The notes beneath the pieces were generated by a model. That model was not told the origin of the DNA. It did no database searches and worked only from the letters and a program-made list of their open reading frames with translations. Shown piece by piece: positions 1 through 9,352 of a DNA stretch of 64,000 nt (the stretch's first letter is position 1; every line of letters starts with the position of its first letter). This DNA comes from Devosia sp. (GTDB taxonomy: Bacteria; Pseudomonadota; Alphaproteobacteria; Rhizobiales; Devosiaceae): assembly GCA_016713105.1 (NCBI GenBank), contig JADJPS010000020.1, positions 186,001 through 250,000 on the forward strand. The letters are read 5' to 3'. The position numbers and the translations under genes were made by a program.

Positions 1-1
1 C

Positions 2-487
2 CTGTGGCTGGCCGAAACCCGCAACGACCTCGAACCGGCCGCGATCGGCCTCCTGCCGGTGATCGGCGAGCTGATTGCGGACATGGCGGCGCTCGACGGC
101 TGCGTGCTGGCGCGCATGTCGGGATCCGGCGGCACGGTGTTCGGCCTGTTCGGCTCCGCCGCGCAGGCGCATCAGGCCGCGCACGAACTCCGCCGGACGC
201 GCCACGGCTTCTGGGTGGCGGCGGCGCCGGTGATCACGCCCCGGCATTGGCAAAACGGGGCGTCACCCTCGGGCGCCTTGTTCGCCCGTGGGCCAGTGCC
301 GGGTTGGCGCCGCCTGGGCGGGCGTCGAGTCGTCGCGGGTGTCGGTCAGGGGGTCGTGTCCATCCGTTGTGGGCGTGTGTCGTACTCGGCGAACAGCGAG
401 AGATTGTCGCTGACCATGGCCTCGAAGCCCAGGCCGACCGTCCAGCCCAGGTGGGTTTGCGTGTCCACCGAAGCGCCGACCGAGTAG
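2..487 (+). CDS. ispE: 4-diphosphocytidyl-2-C-methyl-D-erythritol kinase, C-terminal part
   Basis: Only the C-terminal end lies in the window. The enzyme phosphorylates CDP-methylerythritol in the MEP isoprenoid pathway. The glycine-rich GHMP-kinase motif ARMSGSGGTVFGLF (nt about 110-150), followed by the terminal FWVAAAPVI strand, identifies it. IspE homology should stop near nt 250, yet the frame stays open to 487. The extra 80 or so residues do not look like IspE and run antisense to the beta-barrel remnant, so the true stop may have been lost by a small indel. The MEP enzyme IspH is also in this window, at 9885-10847. The identity is fairly secure; the 3' end is not. Confidence 0.75.
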   Translation: MWLAETRNDLEPAAIGLLPVIGELIADMAALDGCVLARMSGSGGTVFGLFGSAAQAHQAAHELRRTRHGFWVAAAPVITPRHWQNGASPSGALFARGPVPGWRRLGGRRVVAGVGQGVVSIRCGRVSYSANSERLSLTMASKPRPTVQPRWVCVSTEAPTE

Positions 488-901
488 CCCGTGGAATTGG
501 CGAAGGCGAGGCCGGCGGTGCCGTAGATCAGCACGCTCGACCGCAAAGCCGAGCCGGCCGCGCAGGCTGCCCGCCCAGTTGATCTCGCGTGCGATGGCTC
601 CGCCGCCCACGTCGTCCCGCCCCATGCCGGTCGAGATCGAGGTCGCCGATGACCAGGCTGTCCATTTGGTGGTTGTAGCCGACCTGCGCGCCGGCGAGCC
701 AGCCGGCGATCCCGTAGTCGCCGGTGAACAGCCGCGGGGCAGCGTGGCCCCTGCGACGCCGCTGGCGTACCCGACAGCGCGCCGATGAACAACCCGACAG
801 CGAGCTGGGCCAACCATCTCGACGTCCGGCAGACCGGCAAATGGGCGAAATGCAGCGCCGTGCCCGCCAGCGAAGCCAGCACCGCAGCCACGCGTCTTCA
901 T
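346..901 (-). pseudogene. Omp25/Omp31-like outer membrane beta-barrel protein, multiply frameshifted
   Basis: The pieces of a rhizobial Omp25/Omp31-type porin-like barrel are spread over three minus-strand frames in the right order. Near 700 one frame reads GWLAGAQVGYNHQMDSLVIG. Near 570 a second frame reads INWAGSLRGRLGFAV. From about 545 a third frame reads LIYGTAGLAFANSTG, then HLGWTVGLGFEAMVSDNLSLFAEYD. These are the usual central and C-terminal strands. A start with MKTR at 901 and an alanine-rich signal-like segment precede them in yet another phase. At least two, probably three or more, frameshifts and an internal shortening are needed, so no functional barrel can be made as written. 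The end (AEYD then a Thr/Pro tail) also departs from the family. Confidence 0.7.
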
Positions 902-1035
902 GGCAACCCCTCATAAATTCGAATCAAGAACTAGCAGAGCCGCGGCAGCAGTTCATCCAGTTTGAGAACATAAAGCTGCCATCGTCCTGCCAAAGTTGCA
1001 GCGGCGACACATGCTCACGATAGCATCGGGCGTGG

Positions 1036-2018
1036 CTAGTAGGCGCGGGCGATGGTGGCCTCGACGACTTCGCCGAGCAGGAGCTTCATCTCGGACGGCG
1101 GCAGGCCCTTGAGCGCCTCGCGGGCGCGGCGCGCGTGCTGGCCGGCCTCATCGAGCGTGCGCCCGAGCGTGTCGTGCCGCTCGAACACCGCCAGTACCGC
1201 GCCAGGTCGGACGCGGCGGCATCGGTCTTGCCGAGTGCCGAGACGATCGCCTCGCGTTCGCCGGGGCTCGCCGCCCGAGAGCGAGGATCACCGGCAGCGT
1301 TCTTGCCGAGCGTGCCGCTCTCGCCGCGGTAGTCGAGCACGTCGTCGACCAGCTGGAACGCGTAGCCGAGTTCCCGCCCGTAGTCGCGCAGGGCCCGCCG
1401 CCCGGCCGCATCGGCCCCGCCGGCCATGGCGCCGACCTCGGTCGCCGCCTCGAACAGGGTCGCGGTCTTGGCGCGGATGACGTCGTCGTAGTCGGCACGG
1501 GTGGCGGCGAGGTCGCGCGTCTTGGAAAGCTGCAGGACCTCCCCTTCGGCAATCACCGTCGCGGCCCGCGAGATCACCTTCAGCGCCTCGATGCTGCCGG
1601 TCTCGACCATCATCATGAACGCCTGCCCGAGCAGGAAATCGCCGACGAGCACGCTGGCCTGGTTGCCCCATACCATGCGCGCCGCGGCCCGGCCGCGCCG
1701 CATCGTGCTCTCGTCGACGACGTCGTCGTGCAGCAGCGTGGCGTTGTGCATGAACTCGACCGAGGCCGCGAACACCACCTCGTCGCCGTCGGGTCGGCCG
1801 AACAGCTCGGACGCCGCGATGGTCAGCATCGGCCGCAGCCGCTTGCCGCCGGCCTCGATCAGGTAGCGCGCCACTTCCGGCACCAGTTCGACATGCGAAC
1901 GCAGCCGCTCGAGGATCAGGGCGTTGACCCGGTCCATGCCTTCGCGCGTGGAACTGACCAGCCGGTCGACCGCATTGGATTCGGTCGCCGCCTTTGTCGC
2001 TGCCGCCGATGACGCCAT
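1036..2018 (-). pseudogene. ispB: Polyprenyl (octaprenyl-type) diphosphate synthase, frameshifted near the C-terminus
   Basis: This is a trans-isoprenyl diphosphate synthase of the IspB/IspA-like family, which makes the polyprenyl tail of ubiquinone. Both aspartate-rich motifs are present: LLHDDVVDESTMRRG and FQLVDDVLDY. After GTLGKN (about nt 1305) the expected GDDFREGK-type stretch is missing. The next piece, LPVILAL, sits in another frame; the following part returns to the first frame; and the true C-terminus (VLAVFERHDTLGRTL to EVVEATIARAY, stop at 1036) is in a third. Three small indels within about 120 bp are required. The gene is normally essential, so sequencing or assembly error is as likely as real decay. 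The start at 2018 is the ATG before ASSAAATKAA. It is divergent from the methyltransferase, with 47 bp between the starts. Confidence 0.8.
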
Positions 2019-2065
2019 GAATTCCTCGGTTGTCGGCCCCCGCGGAGGCCCTATAGTCCGGTCCG

Positions 2066-2848
2066 ATGTCCCTAGACCACGACGCCACTCTTGTAAAACA
2101 CCAAACGCCGACGCGCGATGCCTTTTTGGGTGGTCGGCTGGTTGTGTCGCAGCCCCCCTCGGGTTTTCGGGCGGGGCTCGATTCCGTGCTGCTCGGCGCC
2201 AGCGTGCGGGCCGGCGCGAAACGGCTGCTGGACCTCGGCGCCGGCGCCGGAACCGCCGCCCTCGTCGCACTCGCCGACCGGCCGCTGGCGCAGGCGACGC
2301 TGGTCGAAATCGACCCGGCCATGGCGGCGCTGGCCGAGGCCAACCTCGCCGCCAACGGCATGCTGGGGCGCGGCACCGTCCTCTGCCTCGACGTGACCGC
2401 GACTGCGGCGCAGCGCCGGGCGGGAGGGCTTGCCGCCGACCATTTCGACAGCGTCATCGCCAATCCGCCGTTCTTCGAACCCGCTCGCGGCACCGCCCCC
2501 GCTGCGAACCGCGCCGGTGCCCGGCACATGCCGGCCGCGTCGCTCGAAATGTGGGCCAGAGCCGCCGCCACACATGCCGCCGCCGGTGGCGAGGTGATCT
2601 TCATCCATGTCGCCTCGGCCCTGCCCGCCCTGCTGGCGGCGTTCGCGACCCGCTTCGGCGCGCTCACCGTGCTGCCGCTGCTGCCGCGAAACGGCCAGCC
2701 GGCGCACCGCGTGCTGGTCCGCGGCATCAAGGGCTCGCGCGCCCCGCTGACGCTGCTGGCGGCACGGGCCCTGCACGCAGACGAAGGGCGCGACTTCCGC
2801 CCCGCGTTCGATGCCATTTTCCGCGGCACGGCCGCCCTGGACTGGTAA
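2066..2848 (+). CDS. Class I SAM-dependent methyltransferase, TrmN6/YfiC-like (tRNA1Val adenine-N6)
   Basis: The 260-residue protein belongs to the family of tRNA1(Val) A37 N6-methyltransferases (COG4123). The SAM-binding loop LLDLGAGAGTAALVAL lies at about residues 52-67. The acidic end of strand 2 is VEIDPAMAALAEAN, and the catalytic NPPF motif (VIANPPFFEP) is at about 135. The N-terminal TRDAFLGGRLVVSQP is typical of the family. It is divergent from the polyprenyl synthase and followed 52 bp later by the S49 peptidase, the usual rhizobial order. The substrate is inferred from the family only. Confidence 0.8.
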   Translation: MSLDHDATLVKHQTPTRDAFLGGRLVVSQPPSGFRAGLDSVLLGASVRAGAKRLLDLGAGAGTAALVALADRPLAQATLVEIDPAMAALAEANLAANGMLGRGTVLCLDVTATAAQRRAGGLAADHFDSVIANPPFFEPARGTAPAANRAGARHMPAASLEMWARAAATHAAAGGEVIFIHVASALPALLAAFATRFGALTVLPLLPRNGQPAHRVLVRGIKGSRAPLTLLAARALHADEGRDFRPAFDAIFRGTAALDW

Positions 2849-2900
2849 TGCGCCGCCAAGGCACATACATCTGCCCCCTGTTGACAGCGAGGATGTGAGG

Positions 2901-3725
2901 ATGGGGCTCGGAACCTGGTTGAGGCGCCTGATCGGCCAGGCGGGCCCGGTGGTTCCGGTGGTGCGCCTGCACGGCGTGATCGCCGCCGACCCGCGTCCGG
3001 GCCGGCTCAACATCGAGTCGGTGGCGCCGCTGCTCAAGCGCGCCTTCGCGCTGAAATCGGCCCCCGCCGTCGCCATCATCGTCAACTCCCCCGGCGGCTC
3101 GCCGGTGCAGTCGCGGCTGATCTCGAAGCGCATCCGCGATCTCGCCGATGAGAACGGCAAGCCGGTACTGGTGTTCGTCGAGGACGCGGCGGCCTCGGGC
3201 GGCTACTTCATCGCGGTAGCGGGCGACGAGATCATCGCCGACCCCTCCTCGATCGTCGGCTCGATCGGGGTGATCTTCGCCGGCTTCGGCTTCGTGGGCG
3301 CGATCGACCGGCTCGGGATCGAGCGCCGGGTGCACACGGCCGGGAGGAACAAGTCGACCCTCGACCCGTTCCTGCCCGAAAAGCCCGAGGACGTCGCCCG
3401 CATCAAGCAGATGGAACTCGACGTGCACAAGGTGTTCATCGACTGGGTCAAGGCGCGGCGCGGCGACCGGCTGAAGGGGGCGGACGACGATCTGTTCACC
3501 GGCGAGTTCTGGAGCGGCGTGCGCGGGCTGGACCTCGGCCTCGTCGATGCGCTCGGGGACGTTCGGGCGGTGCTGCGGGAGCGCTACGGCGAGAAGGTCG
3601 AGCTGCAGGTGATCGCGCCGCGGCGCGGCCTGTTCAGCCTGCCGCGGCTGGGCTTTTCCGCGCTGGCCGGGGGCGCGCTCGCCGAACTCGATGATCGCGC
3701 GCTCTGGTCGCGCTTCGGGCTCTGA
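2901..3725 (+). CDS. S49 family serine peptidase (SppA/SohB-like)
   Basis: This is a signal-peptide-peptidase-like protease of 274 residues, a single-copy short SppA form. The catalytic serine region EDAAASGGYFIAVAGDEI and the downstream SSIVGSIGVIF block are both present. The strand-turn NSPGGSPVQSR precedes them and fits the clan SK fold. The start at 2901 follows a GAGGATGTGAGG purine-rich site; the upstream in-frame extension overlaps the methyltransferase and looks non-coding. It is followed 3 bp later by a small membrane protein, so the two are probably co-transcribed. Family members degrade signal peptides or membrane proteins at the inner membrane. Confidence 0.88.
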   Translation: MGLGTWLRRLIGQAGPVVPVVRLHGVIAADPRPGRLNIESVAPLLKRAFALKSAPAVAIIVNSPGGSPVQSRLISKRIRDLADENGKPVLVFVEDAAASGGYFIAVAGDEIIADPSSIVGSIGVIFAGFGFVGAIDRLGIERRVHTAGRNKSTLDPFLPEKPEDVARIKQMELDVHKVFIDWVKARRGDRLKGADDDLFTGEFWSGVRGLDLGLVDALGDVRAVLRERYGEKVELQVIAPRRGLFSLPRLGFSALAGGALAELDDRALWSRFGL

Positions 3726-3728
3726 CAG

Positions 3729-3950
3729 ATGACCGCCATCCTTATCCGCCTCGTCATCTTCCTCGTCATCGCCGGCGTCATCTTTCTCGGGGCCCGCCGC
3801 ATCTGGCGCGACTGGAAAGGGCAGTTCAAGGCGGTGGACAAGGCCCGCCACGAACGCGACCTGAAGGAACGCGCGCGGCCCGACGTGATCACGCTCGAGC
3901 GCGACAAGGACGGCAAGTTCCGGCCACCCGGCGACGACAGGCGACAGTGA
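3729..3950 (+). CDS. Small single-pass membrane protein, function unknown
   Basis: This 73-residue protein has one N-terminal membrane segment (residues about 4-21, ILIRLVIFLVIAGVIFL) followed by a charged cytosolic tail rich in Lys, Arg and Asp. It begins three bases after the S49 peptidase stop, so it is very likely in the same transcript. Such short proteins are common in this position in Hyphomicrobiales, between the peptidase and glyQ. It may be an accessory of the membrane protease, but this is inferred from position only. Confidence 0.65.
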   Translation: MTAILIRLVIFLVIAGVIFLGARRIWRDWKGQFKAVDKARHERDLKERARPDVITLERDKDGKFRPPGDDRRQ

Positions 3951-3993
3951 TCCTGCCATCGAGCGGGCCGGCGATGGCTGGGACGGGGGCGAT

Positions 3994-4020
3994 TTGACAA
4001 TACTCCCGTAACCCTATGCT
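3994..4020 (+). promoter_or_regulatory. Candidate sigma-70-type promoter
   Basis: A perfect -35 hexamer TTGACA at 3994-3999 is followed after 15 bp by TATGCT (4015-4020), or after 17 bp by a weaker TGCTGT. It lies about 150 bp upstream of the GGDEF-EAL gene, the only downstream gene on that strand. The remaining 4021-4167 shows no other feature. Confidence 0.4.
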
Positions 4021-4167
4021 GTCGAACGGCTGGATCCAGCGGCGCCTTTAGTTGAATCTTCAGCAGTGAACTCCGTAGTGACGTCCAGGCGGTGCTCGTG
4101 AAGCCGCAGTCCCCGAGGCCGGGAGTCCAGGTCATTGCGTGCCATTGTGCAGATGGTTGTCCGCTTC

Positions 4168-6093
4168 ATGTCGGTGCAGACTGACAATCCTTTGCTGGTG
4201 AAGGCGCAGTATCGGGCCTTTTCGCGTCAGATTCCGATGATGTACTTCATCCTGCTCAGCAGCACCTGGGCGGTGGCATCGACCCATTTCGGGCACGCGC
4301 CCGCCGAGTTGACCGTCGGCGGGCCGATTCTGCTGACGCTGGTTTGCGTTACCCGCCTGTGGCAGTGGTGGCGCACCCGCCACCAGACGCCCACGCTCGA
4401 GGTGGCCGCGACGGCTCTGCGGCGGACCAACATGCTGTCGATCGCCATCGCGTCGGCATTCACGCTGTGGGCGCTCTCGCTCTTTCCGCATGGCGATGCC
4501 TACCTGCAGTCGCATCTCGCCTTCTACATGGCGATCACCGTCATTGCCTGCATCATCAGCCTGATGCACCTGCGCTCGGCGGCCTTCGCGGTGGCCATCA
4601 TCGTCATCGGCAGCTTCATCGCCTTCTTCGCCACCACCGGGCAGCCCACCTTCATCGCCATCGCCGTCAATGTCGTGCTGGTCAGCTTCGGCATGCTGAC
4701 CATGTTGATGGTGAACTACCGCAACTTCGCGCAGATGATCACCGCGCAGCAGGAGACGGAGGCGCTCAGCAACGAGAATCTGCGGCTCGCCAACCTCGAC
4801 AGCCTCACCGAACTGCCGAACCGGAGAGCCTGCCTTGCCCGGCTCGAAGACGAACTGCGCGCCGCGCAGGCCGGCGGCACCCGCGTCGCGCTGGGGATCA
4901 TCGATCTCGATGGCTTCAAGCCGGTCAACGACGTCTACGGCCATTCGACCGGCGACAGGCTCCTGATCATGGTCGGCCGTCGACTGGAAGCAACCGTCGC
5001 GCCCTCGGGCGTATTCATGGCGCGCCTGGGCGGCGACGAGTTTGCCTTCATCGTCTCCGATGCCGGACGCGACATCGACCTGGTGGAGTTCGGCGACAGC
5101 ATCTGCAGCGCGCTGAGGCAGCCCTTCATGCTGCCCGAGGCCACCGTGATGATCGCCGGTTCGGTGGGGATTGCCTGTGCCGACGGCACCCTGGAGCCGG
5201 GTGAACTGTTCGACCGCGCCGACTACGCCCTGTACCAGGGCAAGCGCAGCAAGCGTGGCCTCAGCACGCTGTTCAATGCCGGCCACGATGCCCAGATCCA
5301 TCGCGAGGCCCGCATCGAGCAGGCCCTCAAGGGGGCCGATCTCGACAGCGAGCTGTCGGTGGTGTTCCAGCCGATCATCCGGATCAGCGACGAGAGCGTC
5401 GCCGGGTTCGAGGCCCTGGCGCGCTGGGACAGCCCGATCATGGGCGTCGTCTCCCCGTCCGAGTTCATTCCCGTGGCGGAGCGCGCCGGCATCATCGGCA
5501 GCCTCACCCGGCCGCTGCTGCGCAAGGCGCTGCAGGCGGCGTCCGCCTGGCCCGACCACATCCGCCTCTCGTTCACCCTGTCGGCGCACGACCTCAATCC
5601 CGAGGATGGGGTCGCGGCGGTGATCGGCATCATCAGGGCCGGCGACGTCAGTTCGCGCCGCCTCGACCTCGAGATCACCGAGACCGCGTTCACGCACGAC
5701 TTCGAGCAGGTCAAGCGCGCCGTCGCCCTCTTGGGCCGGCTCGGCTGCGGCATTTCACTGGACGATTTCGGCACCGGCTATTCGAGCCTTTCCCGGCTGC
5801 ACGCCCTGCCGCTCAATCGCCTGAAGATCGACCGCAGCTTCGTCGCAGGCCTCGACGGCAGGCAGTCGAGCATCAAGATCGTCCGCTCGCTGCTGGCGCT
5901 CAGCCGCGACATGGGCCTCGAGTGCGTGGTCGAGGGTGTGGAAACCGCCGCCGAGCTGGCCACCATCCGCGAACTGGGCGGCGAACTCGTGCAGGGTTTC
6001 CATTTTTCCCCGCCGGTGCCGCTGGCGCAGACGGCCGGGCTGCTCGATCGGTTCGCCGGCCGGAGCAGGCCGCGTCTGGCAGTGCACGGCTGA
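4168..6093 (+). CDS. GGDEF-EAL protein with membrane sensor region (diguanylate cyclase/phosphodiesterase)
   Basis: This is a bifunctional cyclic-di-GMP enzyme of about 641 residues. Hydrophobic segments over the first 190 residues form a membrane sensor region of about five to six helices. The GGDEF domain carries an intact signature at residues 288-292 (RLGGDEF). The EAL domain has Glu415 in GFEALARW, LEITET, the DDFGTGYSS loop and EGVE. All catalytic signatures look intact, so both activities are possible. Starts at 4135 (TTG), 4153 and 4168 (both ATG) are all open; 4168 was chosen because SVQTDNPLLVKAQYRAFSRQ resembles relatives' N-termini. No ribosome-binding site settles it. Confidence 0.88.
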   Translation: MSVQTDNPLLVKAQYRAFSRQIPMMYFILLSSTWAVASTHFGHAPAELTVGGPILLTLVCVTRLWQWWRTRHQTPTLEVAATALRRTNMLSIAIASAFTLWALSLFPHGDAYLQSHLAFYMAITVIACIISLMHLRSAAFAVAIIVIGSFIAFFATTGQPTFIAIAVNVVLVSFGMLTMLMVNYRNFAQMITAQQETEALSNENLRLANLDSLTELPNRRACLARLEDELRAAQAGGTRVALGIIDLDGFKPVNDVYGHSTGDRLLIMVGRRLEATVAPSGVFMARLGGDEFAFIVSDAGRDIDLVEFGDSICSALRQPFMLPEATVMIAGSVGIACADGTLEPGELFDRADYALYQGKRSKRGLSTLFNAGHDAQIHREARIEQALKGADLDSELSVVFQPIIRISDESVAGFEALARWDSPIMGVVSPSEFIPVAERAGIIGSLTRPLLRKALQAASAWPDHIRLSFTLSAHDLNPEDGVAAVIGIIRAGDVSSRRLDLEITETAFTHDFEQVKRAVALLGRLGCGISLDDFGTGYSSLSRLHALPLNRLKIDRSFVAGLDGRQSSIKIVRSLLALSRDMGLECVVEGVETAAELATIRELGGELVQGFHFSPPVPLAQTAGLLDRFAGRSRPRLAVHG

Positions 6094-6159
6094 ACCATTG
6101 ACCCCCCGGCGGCACGCCACTAGGTTCCGCCCGCCATTCGCACCCGGAACCTGCCGCCG

Positions 6160-7086
<927 letters not shown>

Positions 7087-7098
7087 GCTGCGCCAACC

Positions 7099-7118
7099 AC
7101 CGCCGAAGTCGCGGCGGT
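7099..7118 (+). terminator. Hairpin after glyQ
   Basis: A 7-bp perfect stem (ACCGCCG/CGGCGGT, 6-nt loop) lies between the convergent glyQ and the membrane protein gene at 7137. There is no T-run, so termination is only a possibility. Confidence 0.3.
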
Positions 7119-7136
7119 CCCTGCGGGCCAGCTCTC

Positions 7137-7457
7137 CTAGACCCCGGCGACCAACCGCACGAGCCAGACAATGAGGCCCAGCGAGGCGGCCGGCAGGCCG
7201 ACCCCGAGCAGCAGGCGCAGCGGCCACCGCAGGGCGCTGCCGTGGGTGAGCAGCGCCATCAGCGCGACGGCAACGAGGTAGGCAGGAACGACGAGGAAGG
7301 CCCACCAGCCCGTGGCCAGGGCCAGCAGCACTGCGCACAGGGCGAGGCTGGCCAAGGCGGTGAGGTGTTTCACTCCGCGGTTCCGCTCGCTGCGGGCGGG
7401 CAGCAGCGCAGCGAGGCCTTCGAGGGGCGATCCGGGGCCGCAGACGATCTCACGCAT
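7137..7457 (-). CDS. Small hydrophobic membrane protein, function unknown
   Basis: This is a protein of about 106 residues with two to three membrane helices in its C-terminal part, from KHLTALASLALCAVLLALATGW to GLIVWLVRLVAGV. The chosen ATG at 7457 has a GGAG 13 bases upstream. A GTG at 7373, which would give a 78-residue protein starting directly at the membrane part, is an alternative. It resembles no family that I recognise. It lies between convergent glyQ and another membrane protein gene on the same strand. Confidence 0.5.
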   Translation of the reverse strand: MREIVCGPGSPLEGLAALLPARSERNRGVKHLTALASLALCAVLLALATGWWAFLVVPAYLVAVALMALLTHGSALRWPLRLLLGVGLPAASLGLIVWLVRLVAGV

Positions 7458-7573
7458 GGCACACTGTTTCTCCGGGGCACGAATCCCTGAGCCATGGTCG
7501 GGCCTCGGACCGGGTCGCACAAGGCGTGCCAGCGCCGTTCAACAGGTGCCGGCCGGCCTGCGGACGAACCGGT

Positions 7574-8332
7574 TCACGCCCGCGGAATCTCCCGGCCCTC
7601 GACGTAGTGGCCGTAAAGCGTGGTGAGGATGCTCACCCCGACCAGCATCTTCACCCAGTCCGTGCCGAGCGTCCAGATGAGGCTGAGGATCCGGCCGACC
7701 GGCCCGGCAAAGGCAAGCAGGATGGCCGGCAGGTCGATGAGGAGGGCGGCGATCGCCGAAACGATCGCGAGGACCACGATGGCGCCGCTGGCCCCCTTGG
7801 TCGCCTCCCAGGCGGCCCCGAAGCCGAGCGGCCTGCCGATCGCGGTGGCCGGCAGCACCGGCGCCAGCCGGTAGCCGACGATGAGCGCGGCGGCGAGCGC
7901 CAGGACCCCGGCGACGAAGGCCAGCGGCGGCGCGATCAGCATCAGCAGCCCGGCAACGGCCCCGACGACCAGGCCGGTGATGACACACAGAATGCCGATC
8001 CCGAGCGACATGAGCGCATAGGAGAACAGCCGGCCGCCGTCGAAGGCCGGGAACTGCCCCTGCGGCTGCTCGTCGAGCAGCACGTAGCGGTGCCAGGCGA
8101 CCGCGATCCACACGAAGGCGACGAGCGCCAGGACGCCCGTCACGATGGCGACCGGCGCCATGGCAAGCGCCGCCTCGGGGTCGAGGGTCTGCCCGCGACC
8201 GGCCGGGAACATCAGACCGAGGATGAGGCTGGGGATGGCATAAATGAGATAGAGCAGGCCCGAGAGCCTCAGTGCGTTGCGCCAGTCGCCCAGCACCAGG
8301 CGAACCGAATGTGCAAACAGATTGATACCCAC
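7574..8332 (-). CDS. Multi-pass membrane protein, function unknown
   Basis: This is a 252-residue protein with about six predicted membrane helices (for example LYLIYAIPSLILGLMF, VAIVTGVLALVAFVWIAVAW and LMLIAPPLAFVAGVLALAAALIV). A cytosolic loop contains WHRYVLLDEQPQG. Similar proteins of unknown role occur in Rhodobacterales and Hyphomicrobiales. It starts with GTG at 8332, preceded by a G-rich stretch. Low-complexity Ala/Leu/Val use is typical of membrane proteins. No function can be assigned. Confidence 0.7.
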   Translation of the reverse strand: MGINLFAHSVRLVLGDWRNALRLSGLLYLIYAIPSLILGLMFPAGRGQTLDPEAALAMAPVAIVTGVLALVAFVWIAVAWHRYVLLDEQPQGQFPAFDGGRLFSYALMSLGIGILCVITGLVVGAVAGLLMLIAPPLAFVAGVLALAAALIVGYRLAPVLPATAIGRPLGFGAAWEATKGASGAIVVLAIVSAIAALLIDLPAILLAFAGPVGRILSLIWTLGTDWVKMLVGVSILTTLYGHYVEGREIPRA

Positions 8333-8469
8333 GACATGCCCCCGAGTGTTGGTGAAATGAAAGCAAGAATGAACCGAGCCCGAGGCGAAAGGCTAATGGA
8401 AGCCCCAGAGTCGCGGAAGCTTGCCGCACCGGTTTATTCGCGGGGGGCCGGCATCGGGCGTCCGCCGCT

Positions 8470-8793
8470 TCAGTCGCAGGTGACGACGAGCCCGTCGCGA
8501 CCGATGAAGCGGAAGCTCGTCCGTCCGGCCTCGTCCGTGCCGAAGGCGCCGGTCAGCCCGAGCGCGTGCAGCGGACCGCTCAGTGGGTTGACGTCCGTGC
8601 CGGCGGAAGCCACCTGGCCCGATCCGGCCGAGCCGTCGGCCGCGGTGAACGCATAGTCGCCGGCAACGAGCAGGGTGAGTTCGCCGAACGCCGCCCCATC
8701 CGCATGGAAGCAGGCATAGACGCCGGGCGGCGGAAACTGGGCCAGAGCCGTGGTGGCGAACAGGACGAAGGCGAGGAGGAGGGGGACGCGCAT
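8470..8793 (-). CDS. Small secreted protein, function unknown
   Basis: This is a 107-residue protein with a clear Sec signal peptide (RVPLLLAFVLFATTALA, cleavage after ALA near residue 18). The mature domain has two cysteines (in YACF and at the C-terminal VVTCD), probably a disulphide pair in the periplasm. It opens with FPPPGVYACFHADG. No family was recognised. It lies alone between the membrane protein and rnhA, all on the same strand. Confidence 0.6.
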   Translation of the reverse strand: MRVPLLLAFVLFATTALAQFPPPGVYACFHADGAAFGELTLLVAGDYAFTAADGSAGSGQVASAGTDVNPLSGPLHALGLTGAFGTDEAGRTSFRFIGRDGLVVTCD

Positions 8794-8878
8794 GCTGCAG
8801 TCTTGCGCCGAGCCCCGGTGGGAAGCAAGGCTGAGCGGCCGATGCGGGGGCGGTCCGATCGCTCGGTCGGTAATGGGC

Positions 8879-9352
8879 CTAGACCGGCGGCACCAGACCT
8901 TCGGGGCGGCCGCGGAGTTTCTTGAACGGCGCCATGCCTTCGTTGGCGAGCTGGTCGGCGCGCTCGTTCATCTCGTCGCCATTGTGACCCTTGACCCAGT
9001 GCCAGTTGATCTTGTGGCGGGAAACGGCGGCATCTAGGGCCTGCCAGAGCTCGACATTCTTGACCGGCTTCTTGTCGGCGGTGCGCCAGCCGTTCTTCTT
9101 CCAGCCGTGGATCCACTTGGTCAGCCCGTCCTTGACGTAGTTGCTGTCGGTGTGGAGTTCGATCTCGCAGGGGCGCTTGAGGGCGTTGAGGGCCTCGATG
9201 GCGGCGGTCAATTCCATCTGGTTGTTGGTGGCGAGCGGCGCGCCGCCCTTCAGTTCCCTGACGGTCTCGCCATATTGCAGCACCGCGCCCCAGCCGCCTG
9301 GGCCGGGATTGCCGGAACAGGCCCCGTCGGTATGGATGGTGACGTGGGTCAC
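8879..9352 (-). CDS. rnhA: Ribonuclease HI
   Basis: This endonuclease cleaves the RNA strand of RNA-DNA hybrids; 157 residues is the usual length. The four acidic catalytic residues are visible: Asp9 (HTDGACSGNPGPGG), Glu47 (NNQMELTAA), Asp69 (LHTDSNYV) and Asp133 (ERADQLANEG), with the active-site His123 in KGHNGDEMNERAD. The start is the GTG at 9352, which overlaps the TGA of the upstream acetyltransferase (GTGA overlap), so translation is coupled. An upstream in-frame extension would lie inside the neighbour. It is the last gene of the ispH-GNAT-rnhA unit. Confidence 0.95.
   Translation of the reverse strand: MTHVTIHTDGACSGNPGPGGWGAVLQYGETVRELKGGAPLATNNQMELTAAIEALNALKRPCEIELHTDSNYVKDGLTKWIHGWKKNGWRTADKKPVKNVELWQALDAAVSRHKINWHWVKGHNGDEMNERADQLANEGMAPFKKLRGRPEGLVPPV

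Noticed and set aside
1288..2859. Long minus-strand open frame covering the methyltransferase and polyprenyl synthase
   Set aside because: Its composition is Ala/Arg/Ser-rich and it crosses two genes with clear motifs in other frames.
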